Positions 15,559-25,048 of a DNA stretch of 64,000 bases are shown here, one piece after another (within the stretch, counting starts at the first letter, position 1; every line of letters starts with the position of its first letter). The translations under genes were made by a program, and so were the position numbers. This DNA comes from Gordoniibacillus kamchatkensis (GTDB lineage Bacteria; Bacillota; Bacilli; Paenibacillales; NBRC-103111). The stretch covers positions 1 to 64,000 of the forward strand of contig NZ_JXAK01000022.1 in the NCBI RefSeq assembly GCF_000829455.1, read 5' to 3'. The notes beneath the pieces were generated by a model. It was not told where the DNA came from, made no database searches, and saw only the letters and a list, made by a program, of their open reading frames with translations.

Positions 15559-16763
15559 ATGCTGACGGTATGTACGGAGTGCGGCAAAGAGCACCGCGAT
15601 TCGGGTATTTATGAATGCCCGGCGTGCGGATGCATCGTGCTGCCGCGCTATGAAAGTCTGCAAGGTCCTCTGGCCGATCCGGGGGCAAGCGGCATATGGA
15701 AATACAGCCGGCTGCTGCCGCCGGTTGCCGCTGAGCACCGGATCTATCTAGGCGAAGGCTCGACGCCTCTCATCCCGAGTGTGCGGCTCGGCAAGCGGCT
15801 CGGCATAGGCGCGCTTTATTTCAAATATGAAGGCGGGAATCCGACCGGCTCTTACAAGGACCGCATTGCCGCCATGTGCTTGTCGTGGGCTCTCGCCCGC
15901 GGCCGCAAAGCCTGCATCGGCACGTCCTCCGGCAATGCGGGCGCGGCGACGGCGGCTTATGCGGCGAGAGCCGGCATCCCGTACCATCTGTTCGTGCTGG
16001 AGCATATGGCCGAAGCCAAGCTGGCCCAGGTGCTCGTGCACCGCGCCGCTGTGCGTAAAATCCGGGGCTTCGGCACGGAACCCGAGATCGGCGACGAGGT
16101 GTTCTCCCGCGTCTTCAAGGCGGCCGCCAAGCACGGCTGGGAAGTGACAGTTACCGCATACCGCTACAACCCGTACGCGATGGAGGGCGTGAAGACGATG
16201 TCCTTCGAAATTTTCGAGCAGCTTGGCGGGGAGGCCCCGACCCGGGTGTTCGCACCGGCCGGCGGCGGCGGCCTGTACTGCGGGCTATGGAAAGGCTTCG
16301 CCGAGCTGCACGCTTTCGGACTTTCCTCGGCCGTGCCGGACATGATCGCGGTGCAGCCGGACGCTGCGCCAACATCGTACGCGCTTACGAGGCCGGTTCG
16401 GCCGATCCGGCGCCCGGTCCGTCAACCTCCCTCATATCCGGCCTGCAGGTGCCGAATCCGCCTGACGGCCGGCTCGCGCTGCGGATCATGGCCCGCGGCG
16501 AAGGCGGCGCTCTTGCCGTATCGGATGCGGATATTTGGGAAGCGCAGCGGCAGCTTGCCGAGGAGGAAGGCATTTTTTGCGAGCCGGCCGGGGCTGCAGC
16601 GCTGGCCGGACTGATCCGGCACTGCCGCGCGTCCGCCGATCTCAAGGAAGAACGGATTGTATGCATCGTGAGCGGCTCCGGCTTCAAGGACGGCAGGCGG
16701 CTGGCGGAGATGACGGGCGGCGTGCAGGTTCCGCTTCTGCACGTGGACGAAATGGAGCTGTAA
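15559..16763 (+). CDS. Threonine synthase-like PLP enzyme (frameshifted)
   Basis: About 401 residues when joined. It starts with a zinc-ribbon-like CxxC...CxxC (CTECGKEH.., CPACGC), then the fold-type II core: GEGSTPLI, GNPTGSYKDRI (PLP lysine), SSGNAGAATAAYAARAG and PAGGGGLYCG. The second frame gives SLISGLQVPNPP, EGIFCEPAGAAALAG and the closing SGSGFKD. One G is missing near 16363 ('gacgctgc' for 'gacggctgc'). It could act on a phospho- or acyl-activated hydroxy amino acid. It is not the housekeeping thrC, because hom and thrB are absent. Confidence 0.83.
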
Positions 16764-16815
16764 CCGAACGTACTCCTTCATGAACAAAGCCTATGAACGG
16801 AAAGGAGTGACTTCT

Positions 16816-17844
16816 GTGGCCGGAATCCGTCTTGGGATCATAGGGCTTGGCCGCTTTGCCGAGCTGCATGCCCGCATTTATATGGGACTACCCCAGGTAC
16901 AGGTCACGGCGCTCTGCGATAACAATCCGGAGCGGCTGGCGCGCTTCAAGGAATGGTTTCCGCAGGCGCGCTGCTACAACGATTGGTCGGAGATGCTGCA
17001 GTCGCAAAATTTCGACGCCGTCGACGTGCTGACGCCCGAGCATCTGCACGTCGAGCCGGTACGTGCCGCGCTGCGGGCAGGAGCCCACGTCTTCGTGGAA
17101 AAACCGCTCGCGCATACGCCTCAAGCGGCGGCCGAACTGGTGCGGGAAGCGGAGGCGTGCGGCCGGCTTCTGATGGCCGGACACGTGCTGCGCTTCGATC
17201 CGCGCTACGCGGCAGTCAAGCGGCGGCTGGCGGTGGGCACGGACGGCTTGGTCCGCTCGATTTACGCGAGGCGCAACAACGGGAAGGCTTACTTTCACCT
17301 ATACAATCGCATCTCGCCGATATTCATTCTGGGCATTCACGACATCGATCTGATGCATTGGTATTTGGAGGACGACGTGCGCGAGGTGCACGCGGTGCAA
17401 ACGTTCCCCGCCGGTTCGGCCGCGCCCGATCAGATCTGGGCGATGCTCCGCTTTGCGAAGGGCGCTGTCGGCATCGTCGAATGCAATTGGCTGCTGCCGG
17501 GGGGAGCCCCTTCGTTCCAGGACGTAAGAATGGAAATTACGGCTGAGGAAGGCAGCATTCAGGTACTTAATCCGGAGGTCGGCGTCATGTTCACCGGAGC
17601 GGTAAAGCCGGACATTCCGGCATTCGTGGACGGCTATGAGCTGCACGGTCACATAGGCGGTTCCTTGGCCGCAGAGCTGGCCCATTTTGCCGAATGCGCC
17701 GCCTCCGGCAAGCGCTCCGATATTTTACGGGCGGAGGATGCTCTTCGGGCGGTACGCGTTGCCTGGGCGATCGACCGTTCCGCAAAGCTGGGAAGGCCGG
17801 TGGAGCTTGCTTCCATATCCGCCTTGGAGGATGAGGCGCCGTGA
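16816..17844 (+). CDS. Gfo/Idh/MocA family oxidoreductase
   Basis: A 342-residue NAD(P)-dependent oxidoreductase of sugar or inositol type. GIIGLGRFAELHARIY is the GxGxxA/G nucleotide fold; DVLTPEHLHVEPVRAALRAGAHVFVEKPL holds the EKP motif; GIHDIDLMHWY supplies the catalytic-region His-Asp. The GTG start at 16816 is preferred because AAGGAG lies nine bases upstream; the ATG at 16780 has no such site. Its stop overlaps the GTG of the MBL gene, so the two are translationally coupled. Confidence 0.87.
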   Translation: MAGIRLGIIGLGRFAELHARIYMGLPQVQVTALCDNNPERLARFKEWFPQARCYNDWSEMLQSQNFDAVDVLTPEHLHVEPVRAALRAGAHVFVEKPLAHTPQAAAELVREAEACGRLLMAGHVLRFDPRYAAVKRRLAVGTDGLVRSIYARRNNGKAYFHLYNRISPIFILGIHDIDLMHWYLEDDVREVHAVQTFPAGSAAPDQIWAMLRFAKGAVGIVECNWLLPGGAPSFQDVRMEITAEEGSIQVLNPEVGVMFTGAVKPDIPAFVDGYELHGHIGGSLAAELAHFAECAASGKRSDILRAEDALRAVRVAWAIDRSAKLGRPVELASISALEDEAP

Positions 17845-18572
17845 GGCTGGCGGACGATGTGTGCGTCATCGGCGGCGGCAGATTGGGCTACGGCCTAAGC
17901 AGCGATTATGACTGCAACGTTTTTGCCGTGGATGACGGGGATAGCGTCGTGCTTATCGATGCCGGGTCCGGTCTCGGCGAGCAGGCGATCCTGAAATGGC
18001 TGCGTCAAGACGGCATCGCCGGGCGGGTCGCCGCCCTGGTGCTGACGCACGCGCATGCCGACCATGCCGGCGGCGCTTGCGGCTTGCGGGAGCGGCTCGG
18101 GATTCCGGTGCTTGCTTCCGCGGCGACGGCGGACATCGTCGAAAGCGGTGACGAAGAGCGTCTCGGTTTGCGGCAGGCGAGAAAAGACGGAGTCTATCCC
18201 GAATCATACCGCTTCAAGCCCTGCCGGGTAGACCGGGTGCTGGCCGCCGGCGATACGATCCGCCACGGCTCGCACCGGCTGCAGGTTGTGCCGGCGCCGG
18301 GCCACAGCAGCGATATGATTGCCCTGTACGATGCCGGCTCAGGCACCCTTTTCGGCGGCGATGCGATTTTTGCCGGGGGCAGGCTGGCCGTATTGAACAC
18401 GGAAGATTTCAGTATGCATGATTACCGCGATACGATCGTGCGTCTGGCGGCGTTAAAGGTCAGGCGATTGTTCGCCGGCCATCTGGAAGCGGTGCTGCAG
18501 GGAGCCCAAGCCTGTTTGCTGGACGCCAGAGACCGTTTCGAGCGCGGCGAAGCGCCGCTTAGCATTGTTTAG
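17841..18572 (+). CDS. MBL fold metallo-hydrolase
   Basis: A 243-residue metallo-beta-lactamase-fold hydrolase. The THAHADHAGG motif gives four zinc ligands, PAPGHSSD the next His, FGGDAIF the bridging Asp and FAGHLEAV the last His. The GTG start overlaps the stop of the oxidoreductase. It is clearly paralogous to the MBL gene at 46328: both open with a short 'D-V-x-x-x-G-x-G-x-x-G-x-x-L-S' segment and DCNV. The substrate is probably a thioester, lactone or other ester intermediate, and is unknown. Confidence 0.87.
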   Translation: MRLADDVCVIGGGRLGYGLSSDYDCNVFAVDDGDSVVLIDAGSGLGEQAILKWLRQDGIAGRVAALVLTHAHADHAGGACGLRERLGIPVLASAATADIVESGDEERLGLRQARKDGVYPESYRFKPCRVDRVLAAGDTIRHGSHRLQVVPAPGHSSDMIALYDAGSGTLFGGDAIFAGGRLAVLNTEDFSMHDYRDTIVRLAALKVRRLFAGHLEAVLQGAQACLLDARDRFERGEAPLSIV

Positions 18573-18600
18573 CGCGAACAAAAGAAGGGCGGGTTGCGCG

Positions 18601-19623
18601 ATGACGAAGGAGCAGACGGTTCGTTTGCCGATCGGATGTTACGAATGGGATAAAAACGCCCGCGCCAACAAAAGAAGCTTGCTCCTTGCGGTGGACGACG
18701 ACGGCAAGATGGAAAGGGAACCCGTAGCTCTGCCTGTGCTGGAGCTGGCGGGCGAACGGGAAGGGCCGGCGCTGCTCATTTTGGCCGGCGTGCACGGCGA
18801 CGAGTACGAAGGGATCGAGACGATTTTGCGGCTGTTCGCCGACCTGCAGCCGGAGCATGTGTCCGGCAATCTGCTGATGATCCCGTGTGCAAATCCGTAC
18901 GCCTATCGCGGCGGAACGCGTTCGAGCCAGAGGACGGGGTCAATCTCGCGCGCGCGTTTCCCGGCAGACAGGACGGCAGCGTGACGGAGCGGATTGCCTA
19001 CGAGCTGCATCACCGCTTCCTGGCCAACGCGGACTTTTTGCTGGATCTGCATAGCGGCGGCACCCACTATGCCGTCTCGACGCTTGTCGGCTATTACGAC
19101 GACCCCGGAGCGAATACGGCCGGGCGTGCCGGGCGGCCGCGGAGCGTTCGGCGCGGAGCTGCTGTGGGCGCATGCGACGGTTAACCCGGGACGAAGCGTG
19201 GCGTCGGCGCAGGAGTTGGGAGTGCCATGGCTTTATACGGAAGCGTACGGAGGGCGTCGCATTCGGCAGGAGGACCGCGAGTTGTTTTACAAAGGAACGC
19301 TGCGGCTGCTTCGCCATCTCGGCATGCTCGCCAACCCCGAACGGTGGAGTCTGGATCTGGGCTCGTCGGTTCGGCGCACCATATACGGTGACGGCAATTT
19401 CGACCGCTCCTCGGAAGCGGATGCCGACGGTTTCTTCGTCCCCCAAGCTGCGCTCGGAGCGGAAGTAAGGCGCGGCGACTCGATCGGGACGATTTACAGT
19501 CTCGATGGCGCTGAGCAGCAGCGCATTTGCGCCGAAGCGGACGGCTATCTGGTCATGCTGCTCGGCACCCCCGTCGTGCGCAAGGGCGATCCCATTTATT
19601 TGCTCGCATCGCTTCGGCAATGA
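18601..19623 (+). CDS. Succinylglutamate desuccinylase/aspartoacylase family deacylase (frameshifted twice)
   Basis: About 340 residues when joined. Zinc ligands of the AstE/AspA M14-like fold are visible: AGVHGDEYEG (His, Glu) and LLDLHSGG (His). PCANPYAY and DGVNLARAFPG match the family's substrate-binding blocks. The C-terminal half ends in a typical beta-barrel with DGYLVMLLGTPVVRKGDPI. Two breaks, near 18910 and 19120, cancel each other. The family removes acyl groups from N-acyl amino acids, which suits a pathway degrading acylated amines. Confidence 0.82.
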
Positions 19624-19723
19624 TTATCACGAGGGCGCCGCCGGGGAGCGTGTCCTGCCGGAAGCAATGCTGATTCACGTTGGTGTCATAAGACAATCCA
19701 TCAATAGGAGGAGTCTAACCGAA

Positions 19724-20662
19724 ATGAATGTCGAAGCGAGCAAGTTTCGAGGAATTATCGTCGCCACGAATTCGTGCTACGACGCTGACGGCGAGGTAAG
19801 TCCGGCGGCATTGAAGCGGCTCGTTCGCTTCCTGATCGGCAAAGGTGTGCGCGGCATCTATCTCGGAGGGAGCACAGGCGAAGGGCTGCTGCAGAGCGTT
19901 GAAGAGCGCAAGCGAATGTTGGAGGCTGCTATCGAGGAATGCAAGGGCGAGATCGCGGTCATCGCCCACATCGGGGCAATCAATACGCGGGACAGCATTG
20001 AGCTGGCGAAGCATGCCGAACAGGCCGGCGCCGATGCGATATCGGCGGTGCCTCCGTTCTATTACGGGCACAGCCAGCAAGCGGTGAAGAAGCACTGGAC
20101 GGCTATCATGGACAGCGCCCGGCTGCCGTTCATCATCTACCATATCCCGTCGACAACCGGATTCCGGCTGTCGGCCAGCCTGCTGCGCGAGATAATCGAG
20201 AATCCGCAGGTGATCGGCGTCAAAGCTTCGTCGGGCAATACGTACGAGCTGGAGCGTTTTAAGGAAATCGGCGGTCCCGATTTTTTAGTATTCAACGGTT
20301 CCGACGAGCAGTATTTGGCAGGGCGCGTCATGGGGGCCGACGCCGGCATTGGCGGCACCTACGGAGCGATGCCGGAGCTGTTCGTGCGCCTGGAACGTCT
20401 GTACGCCGCCGGTCGGCTGGGCGAGGCGCAAAAGCTGCAGACGGAGATTAACGGCATCATCTCTGACATGCTAAGCATACCGATTCATTTCGGCGTCATT
20501 GAAGGAGCCTTCCTTCGCTTGCGCGGCCTCGATTGCGGTTCCGTTCGTCCGCCGATGGAAGAAGTATCGGACGGCATGCGTTCGCAAGTCGCAGAAATTC
20601 ATGACAAAATTATGCGTCTTGTCGCCGAGAACGAGCGGACCGGCGGTACAACGGCGGAATAA
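19724..20662 (+). CDS. Dihydrodipicolinate synthase / N-acetylneuraminate lyase family protein
   Basis: A 312-residue class I (Schiff-base) aldolase of the DapA/NanA superfamily. YLGGSTGEGLLQS is the pyruvate-carboxylate loop, IIYHIPSTTG holds the catalytic Tyr and IGVKASSG the Schiff-base lysine. DapA proper has an adjacent lysine-pathway context, absent here, so a pyruvate-releasing lyase (NanA or 2-keto-3-deoxy acid type) is more likely. ATAGGAGGAG precedes ATG 19724. It closes the first enzyme run. Confidence 0.88.
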   Translation: MNVEASKFRGIIVATNSCYDADGEVSPAALKRLVRFLIGKGVRGIYLGGSTGEGLLQSVEERKRMLEAAIEECKGEIAVIAHIGAINTRDSIELAKHAEQAGADAISAVPPFYYGHSQQAVKKHWTAIMDSARLPFIIYHIPSTTGFRLSASLLREIIENPQVIGVKASSGNTYELERFKEIGGPDFLVFNGSDEQYLAGRVMGADAGIGGTYGAMPELFVRLERLYAAGRLGEAQKLQTEINGIISDMLSIPIHFGVIEGAFLRLRGLDCGSVRPPMEEVSDGMRSQVAEIHDKIMRLVAENERTGGTTAE

Positions 20663-20817
20663 TTGCCGTTCGCTTCCGATATAAGCTCAGAGGTGCGCAA
20701 TGGTCCTCCGACCGGCCAAAGCATATCGCAGAGAACGCGCTGCAGCATATCCGTACTTCGAAAGATACGCTGTAAAAGCTTGGCATTTGCAAAAAACGTC
20801 TTGCTGCGCCAGGCCTC

Positions 20818-20868
20818 TTGCTGTCCCTTACAATTGGTGCTATATTCGGGAGTGAAACCACGGTTTTA
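20818..20868 (+). promoter_or_regulatory. iclR promoter and autoregulatory operator
   Basis: A weak -35 TTGCTG (20818-20823), 17 bp, a good -10 TATATT (20841-20846), then the palindrome TGAAAC-CACG-GTTTTA (20853-20868). The spacing matches the other sites of this set, suggesting that the IclR protein binds over its own start site. Confidence 0.6.
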
Positions 20869-20910
20869 GTTGTTTCGCTTTCAGAATGTGTTTGAAATGG
20901 GAGGCAAAGA

Positions 20911-21723
20911 ATGAGCAAGGAAACGGATGATAAACAGGAAAGGTACACGATTCAATCGATCGACAAGGCATTGGATTTGATTGAGCTTCTCGCCGAGCGC
21001 GGTTCGCTCAGCTTAATCGAGCTGACGGAGCTGCTTAATCAGCCGAAATCCTCGACATATCGCATCGTGCTCACACTGGAGAACCGGGGATTCATCAGCC
21101 GGAGCGACGAGGATGGAAAGTATTGTCTCGGTTACAAGCAATTGATCATTACGAGAAATTTGCTGGAGCGCAACAATTTTCGCACGGCCGCCCTGCCGGA
21201 AATGAAAAGGCTGTCGACTTTGTACGGAGACACAGTCAATCTGGGCGTTCTTGTGGACGGGCAAATTTTGTATGTGGAAATCATCGAGAGCACGCACGCA
21301 TTGCGCATGACCGACACCGTAGGTTCCAGGGCCCCCTTCCATGCGACGGCGATGGGCAAGTCGATAGCCGCGCATTTGACGGATCAGGTCGTGCGCGAGC
21401 TTGTGAAGCAGTACGGCATGCCGGCACTGACGAAGAATACGATCACCACCTACGAGAAGCTTACGGAAGAGCTTAATAAAATACGCCGCAACGGCTATGC
21501 GCTGGACGATCAGGAAATCGTCGAGGGCGCACGCTGCATTGCGGCTCCGGTTTTCGGCATGTTCGGCAACGTGTACGGAGCGATCAGCGTGTCCGGACCG
21601 ATGCACCGCTACACCCCCGAGAAAATTCCGGAGCTCGCCCGCCAGGTCATGGCCGCTGCCGCCGCAGTGTCTCTGAAGATGGGCCATGGGGAGACCGGTG
21701 TTTCCTCCGATCAAGTGCTGTAA
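20911..21723 (+). CDS. IclR family transcriptional regulator
   Basis: A 270-residue regulator. The N-terminal winged helix (about 12-75) has SIDKALDLIELLAERGSLSLIEL, then NQPKSSTYRIVLTLENRGF. The C-terminal effector domain (about 90-255) has VNLGVLVDGQILYVEIIES, FHATAMGKSIAAHL and GARCIAAPVFGMFGNVYGAISVSGP. IclR proteins commonly control adjacent catabolic operons. It lies between the enzyme operon and the importer, and the shared palindrome occurs before it, before both enzyme promoters and before the importer. GGGAGG precedes the ATG. Confidence 0.93.
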   Translation: MSKETDDKQERYTIQSIDKALDLIELLAERGSLSLIELTELLNQPKSSTYRIVLTLENRGFISRSDEDGKYCLGYKQLIITRNLLERNNFRTAALPEMKRLSTLYGDTVNLGVLVDGQILYVEIIESTHALRMTDTVGSRAPFHATAMGKSIAAHLTDQVVRELVKQYGMPALTKNTITTYEKLTEELNKIRRNGYALDDQEIVEGARCIAAPVFGMFGNVYGAISVSGPMHRYTPEKIPELARQVMAAAAAVSLKMGHGETGVSSDQVL

Positions 21724-21738
21724 AGACTGTAGAGAAAA

Positions 21739-21778
21739 AAACCAAGTAACTGGATCCGCTGGTTGCTTGGTTTTTTTT
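21739..21778 (+). terminator. Terminator after iclR
   Basis: The stem AACCAAGTAAC / GGTTGCTTGGTT has a loop of about 10 nt and is followed by eight T residues. It separates iclR from the importer operon. Confidence 0.85.
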
Positions 21779-21856
21779 CAACGGAATTCCTCTGGCTGCT
21801 CCGCCTATTTTGGATAATTGAGGATTTACAAAAATAGGTGGTATGTTGTCAAGAAA

Positions 21857-21872
21857 CGAAACTTATGTATCA
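21857..21872 (+). promoter_or_regulatory. Degenerate fifth copy of the palindrome
   Basis: CGAAAC-TTAT-GTATCA matches the IclR-type site at most positions. Nearby, GAAACGAAAC (21853-21862) and CGTTTCGTTT (21892-21901) form a wider inverted pair. It is AT-rich upstream DNA of the importer operon and may be a secondary site or chance. Confidence 0.3.
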
Positions 21873-22010
21873 CACAATAAAACACTTTATTCGTTTCGTT
21901 TGCAACATAAATTGAGCTGGATGGGACACATATCAACCTTCTCATCGGTGGAAAAGCACTGTTCAAATACGATTATAATTTAAATTTTCATTTAATTCGG
22001 AAAATAAGTG

Positions 22011-22061
22011 TTGCAATCGCCGATATGGTCATGTAAAAATAATATTAAAACCATGGTTTCA
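22011..22061 (+). promoter_or_regulatory. Importer promoter and operator
   Basis: TTGCAA (22011-22016), 17 bp, TAAAAA (22034-22039), then the near-perfect palindrome TAAAAC-CATG-GTTTCA (22046-22061). This is the best copy of the IclR-type site. The leader from here to the ATG is about 170 bases. Confidence 0.65.
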
Positions 22062-22068
22062 AAATTAC

Positions 22069-22132
22069 ACGTTACATAAACGCAAAGATTTGAAATCACG
22101 TAAAAACGTTACATGCAATGTAAGCGCTATTA
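22069..22132 (+). promoter_or_regulatory. Repeats and possible cre site in the importer leader
   Basis: CGTTACAT occurs twice, at 22069-22076 and 22107-22114. TTACAT-GCA-ATGTAA (22109-22123) is an inverted repeat. TGTAAGCGCTATTA (22119-22132) resembles the CcpA cre consensus except near its 3' end. These sites would add control beyond IclR. All are pattern matches only. Confidence 0.35.
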
Positions 22133-22226
22133 TATGTCTTCCTCTGTCTGTCTGCGGAGATCGGTTGTGACGGCCCCGGCCCAAACCGGGAGCTTAAAAA
22201 TAAAATTTTAAACGGGGAGGCAAGAC

Positions 22227-23920
22227 ATGAAAAAAGCTTTAGTAATGATGCTAACGGTTGTATTAATGGCTGGCGTGTTGATTTCGTGCACCAAGTCGAA
22301 CGGCGGGAGCACGGGAACTTCGGGCGGCAGCCAAGCGTCCGGCACCGCGGATACTAAGCCGGCTGAGCCCAAGACGTCTTCGGCGGCTGTTCCGGCACCG
22401 ATGGGCGAAAAGATTTTGCTCGAGGGTTACGGTCCCGACGAGAAGTTTGGCGCTGCATGGGCGGATTACGGCGGCTTTTTTAAGACACAGGTGTTCCGTC
22501 GTCTGCTGATGCTTGACGAGAAAATGGGGCCCGTCTACAAAGATCTTGCCTCGGATTATTCCGTTTCCGCCGACGGCCTTACCTACACTTTTACGCTTCG
22601 CGACGACGTCAAGTGGCACGACGGGGTGAAATTTACGGCGGACGATGTCAAATGGAGCTCGGCATGGCGCTCAAATCGGCCCAAATCAACGCCACTTTCT
22701 CCGGCGCTTTTTCCAAGATCGAAGGCGCTGCCGAATGGAAGGAAGGCAAAGCGAAGGATTTGAAGGGCGTTACGGTTGACGGCAACAAAGTAACAATCAA
22801 ATTGACTGAGCCCGTCGGCATTTTCCTCCTCGTCATGGCCCAGTGGCCGCCGTATCCGAAGCATTTGCTGGAAAATGAAGACCCTGCCAAGCTGCATCTG
22901 GCCAAGTTTTGGGAAAAGCCGATCGGCAACGGGCCGTATATGGTTACGGAAGTGAAGCCGAACAATTATGCGATTCTGGAAGCATTCAAAGATTTTTACG
23001 GTCCGAAGCCCAAGATCGATAAAATCAAACTGCAGACTATGACTGAAGACAAGATCGTGACCAACGCGCAAGCGAACCAGCTTGACTATTATCCGGTCAT
23101 GAGCTTGGACCAGGTCAACGAAGCGCTGAAAAACCCGGCCTATCGGGCCTATCCGGTCGATATCCTCTACATTCGCTATCTGCAAGCCAATATTACGGGG
23201 CCTGACGGCAGCGGGAACAAAAAGATCGGCGATCTTAGAGTCCGCCAGGCGCTGGAATACGCGATCGACCGCAAGGCGATTGCCGACAAGCTGTTCAAAG
23301 GCCAGGCATCGCTGATCGACACCAAAATTCCGAAGGCGCTTCCCGAATTCAACAAAAACGCCAAGACATACGACTATAATCCGGACAAAGCGAAACAAAT
23401 GCTGAAGGAAGCCAATTTCGATTTCAATCAAACGATCAAGCTGCAGTATTATTACACGGATCAGCAGACGGTCGACCTCATCGATACGATCAAATATTAC
23501 TGGGAGCAAGTCGGCGTGAAGGTAGAGACGTCGCTCATGAAGGGCAATCTTCTGGAGCTCATCTACAATAAGCGGGACTACGACTTCCTGTACGCCGGAT
23601 TGTCGGGAATGTCGATGGAAGAGGTGTACGGTTTGTTCCATACGGATAGTCCGCTCGGCATGAACGTATTCGGAGGCGCCAAGGATAAATGGGATCCGTT
23701 GATCGACGAGCTGAGAAAGACGTCCGATCAGCAGAAGCGCATCGAAATCGTCGGCAAGCTTCAAGACATGGAGGCAAACTTCCTGTGGCACATGCCGCTG
23801 TTTTCCATGAAGCAGTACATCATCGTCAACGAAGCCAGACTGAAAACGGCCGGTATTTACGGCAACGAGTGGACCAACTACGACCGCAAGGTGCAGGATT
23901 GGGAGCTTAAAGTGAAATAA
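22227..23920 (+). CDS. Oligopeptide-type ABC transporter substrate-binding lipoprotein (frameshifted)
   Basis: About 564 residues when joined; SBP_bac_5 (DppA/OppA) family. A lipoprotein signal peptide ends in VLISC, followed by a Gly/Ser/Thr-rich linker. DLASDYSVSADGLTYTFTLRDDVKWHDGV is the family signature. The second frame carries PIGNGPYMVTEVKPN, RVRQALEYAIDRKAI and the C-terminal lobe. One G is missing near 22655 ('tggagctc' for 'tgggagctc'). It binds the imported solute outside the membrane; the ligand could be a peptide, glycopeptide or oligosaccharide. A large hairpin follows before the permease genes. Confidence 0.88.
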
Positions 23921-23937
23921 TTGCAGACGTGAGCAAA

Positions 23938-23978
23938 ACGGTGTAAGGCGCCGCTTCGCGCCGGCCGCCTTGCACCGT
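23938..23978 (+). other. Intercistronic hairpin after the binding-protein gene
   Basis: ACGGTGTAAGGCG pairs with CGCCTTGCACCGT around a GC-rich loop, with TTTC only after it. Such hairpins often shield binding-protein mRNA and lower read-through into permease genes. Confidence 0.6.
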
Positions 23979-24062
23979 TTCATCGTGAAAAAAGCCGGCG
24001 GTTCATCCGCGGTTCAACATACACGACTGCATAAGAACAAAAAGCACTAGGAGTGGGTTCAT

Positions 24063-25019
24063 TTGTTGAAATACTTTACATTCCGCTTTTTGTCCATCAT
24101 CCCGATGCTTTTTGTCGTGACAATTATCATCTTTATCGGTCTGCAGCTTACTCCGGGGGATCCGCTCACCTATTTGATCCCGCCGGAACTGCTGGCATCG
24201 GCAAATTTCGATTTGGCAAGCTATAAGAAGGCGATGGGGCTGGATGCACCGCTGTATGTGCAATTTTTTCGCTGGTTTTCCGGCATGCTTCAAGGCAAGC
24301 TGGGCTACAGTCTAGTTGACGGCACCAGTATAGCGACCATGCTCGGCCACCGGCTTCCGGCCACGCTGGAGCTGGCTGCGGCCGCTTTGATCATCTCGTC
24401 CGTGCTCGGCATTGTGCTCGGTCTCATCTCTTCCGTGCGGCAAAATTCGGCGGCCGATTACGGTAACACGGTGATCGGCATCATCGGCATCTCCATCCCG
24501 GAATTTTTCCTCGGCATTATCGCCATCCAGATTTTTTCCATCAAGCTGGGGTGGCTCCCGGTAGGCGGACGGCTTGACTACGGAGAGAGCGGATTTCTTA
24601 GTTTGCTGAAGCACGTAGCCATGCCTGCGCTAGTGCTTGGCTTTTCGCTGACGGCTGCGCTCATGCGCTATACGCGCGGAACGATGCTGGATGTACTCGG
24701 CAAGGATTATGTCAAGACAGCCCGCAGCAAAGGGCTTCCGGAATGGAAGGTGATCGTCAAGCACGCTTTCCGCAATGCGTTAATGCCGGTCATTCTGCTT
24801 CTTTGCTTCCGCTTGCCGATGCTGATCGGCGGAACGGTCATCATCGAAAGCGTATTTGGCTGGCCAGGTATGGGCGGGATGCTCTTAAACGCCGTATCGG
24901 CGAAAGATTACCCCGTCGTTATGATTGCGACGATGCTTACCGCCTTCATGGTGCTGCTCGCCAGCTTTCTTGTCGACTTGCTTACGGCTCTGCTCGACCC
25001 CAGGGTACGTTTCGATTGA
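24063..25019 (+). CDS. ABC transporter permease (DppB/OppB-like)
   Basis: A 318-residue inner-membrane permease with six predicted helices: FRFLSIIPMLFVVTIIIFIGL at the start, then a BPD_transp_1 core. The EAA loop is seen in DYVKTARSKGLPEWKVIVKHAFRNALMPV, and the sequence ends TALLDPRVRFD as in DppB. A TTG start at 24063 is used, with AGGAG nine bases upstream. It pairs with the permease at 25049. Confidence 0.9.
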   Translation: MLKYFTFRFLSIIPMLFVVTIIIFIGLQLTPGDPLTYLIPPELLASANFDLASYKKAMGLDAPLYVQFFRWFSGMLQGKLGYSLVDGTSIATMLGHRLPATLELAAAALIISSVLGIVLGLISSVRQNSAADYGNTVIGIIGISIPEFFLGIIAIQIFSIKLGWLPVGGRLDYGESGFLSLLKHVAMPALVLGFSLTAALMRYTRGTMLDVLGKDYVKTARSKGLPEWKVIVKHAFRNALMPVILLLCFRLPMLIGGTVIIESVFGWPGMGGMLLNAVSAKDYPVVMIATMLTAFMVLLASFLVDLLTALLDPRVRFD

Positions 25020-25048
25020 CGCCAATTACAGCAAAGGAGGAAATCGAT

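Noticed and set aside
15559-16763. Housekeeping threonine synthase
   Set aside because: No hom or thrB nearby; the gene is embedded in a catabolic operon.
22583-23983. 466-codon minus-strand frame opposite the importer binding protein
   Set aside because: It is a shadow of the binding-protein gene; the translation is rich in His/Leu/Val of antisense type and has no domain.
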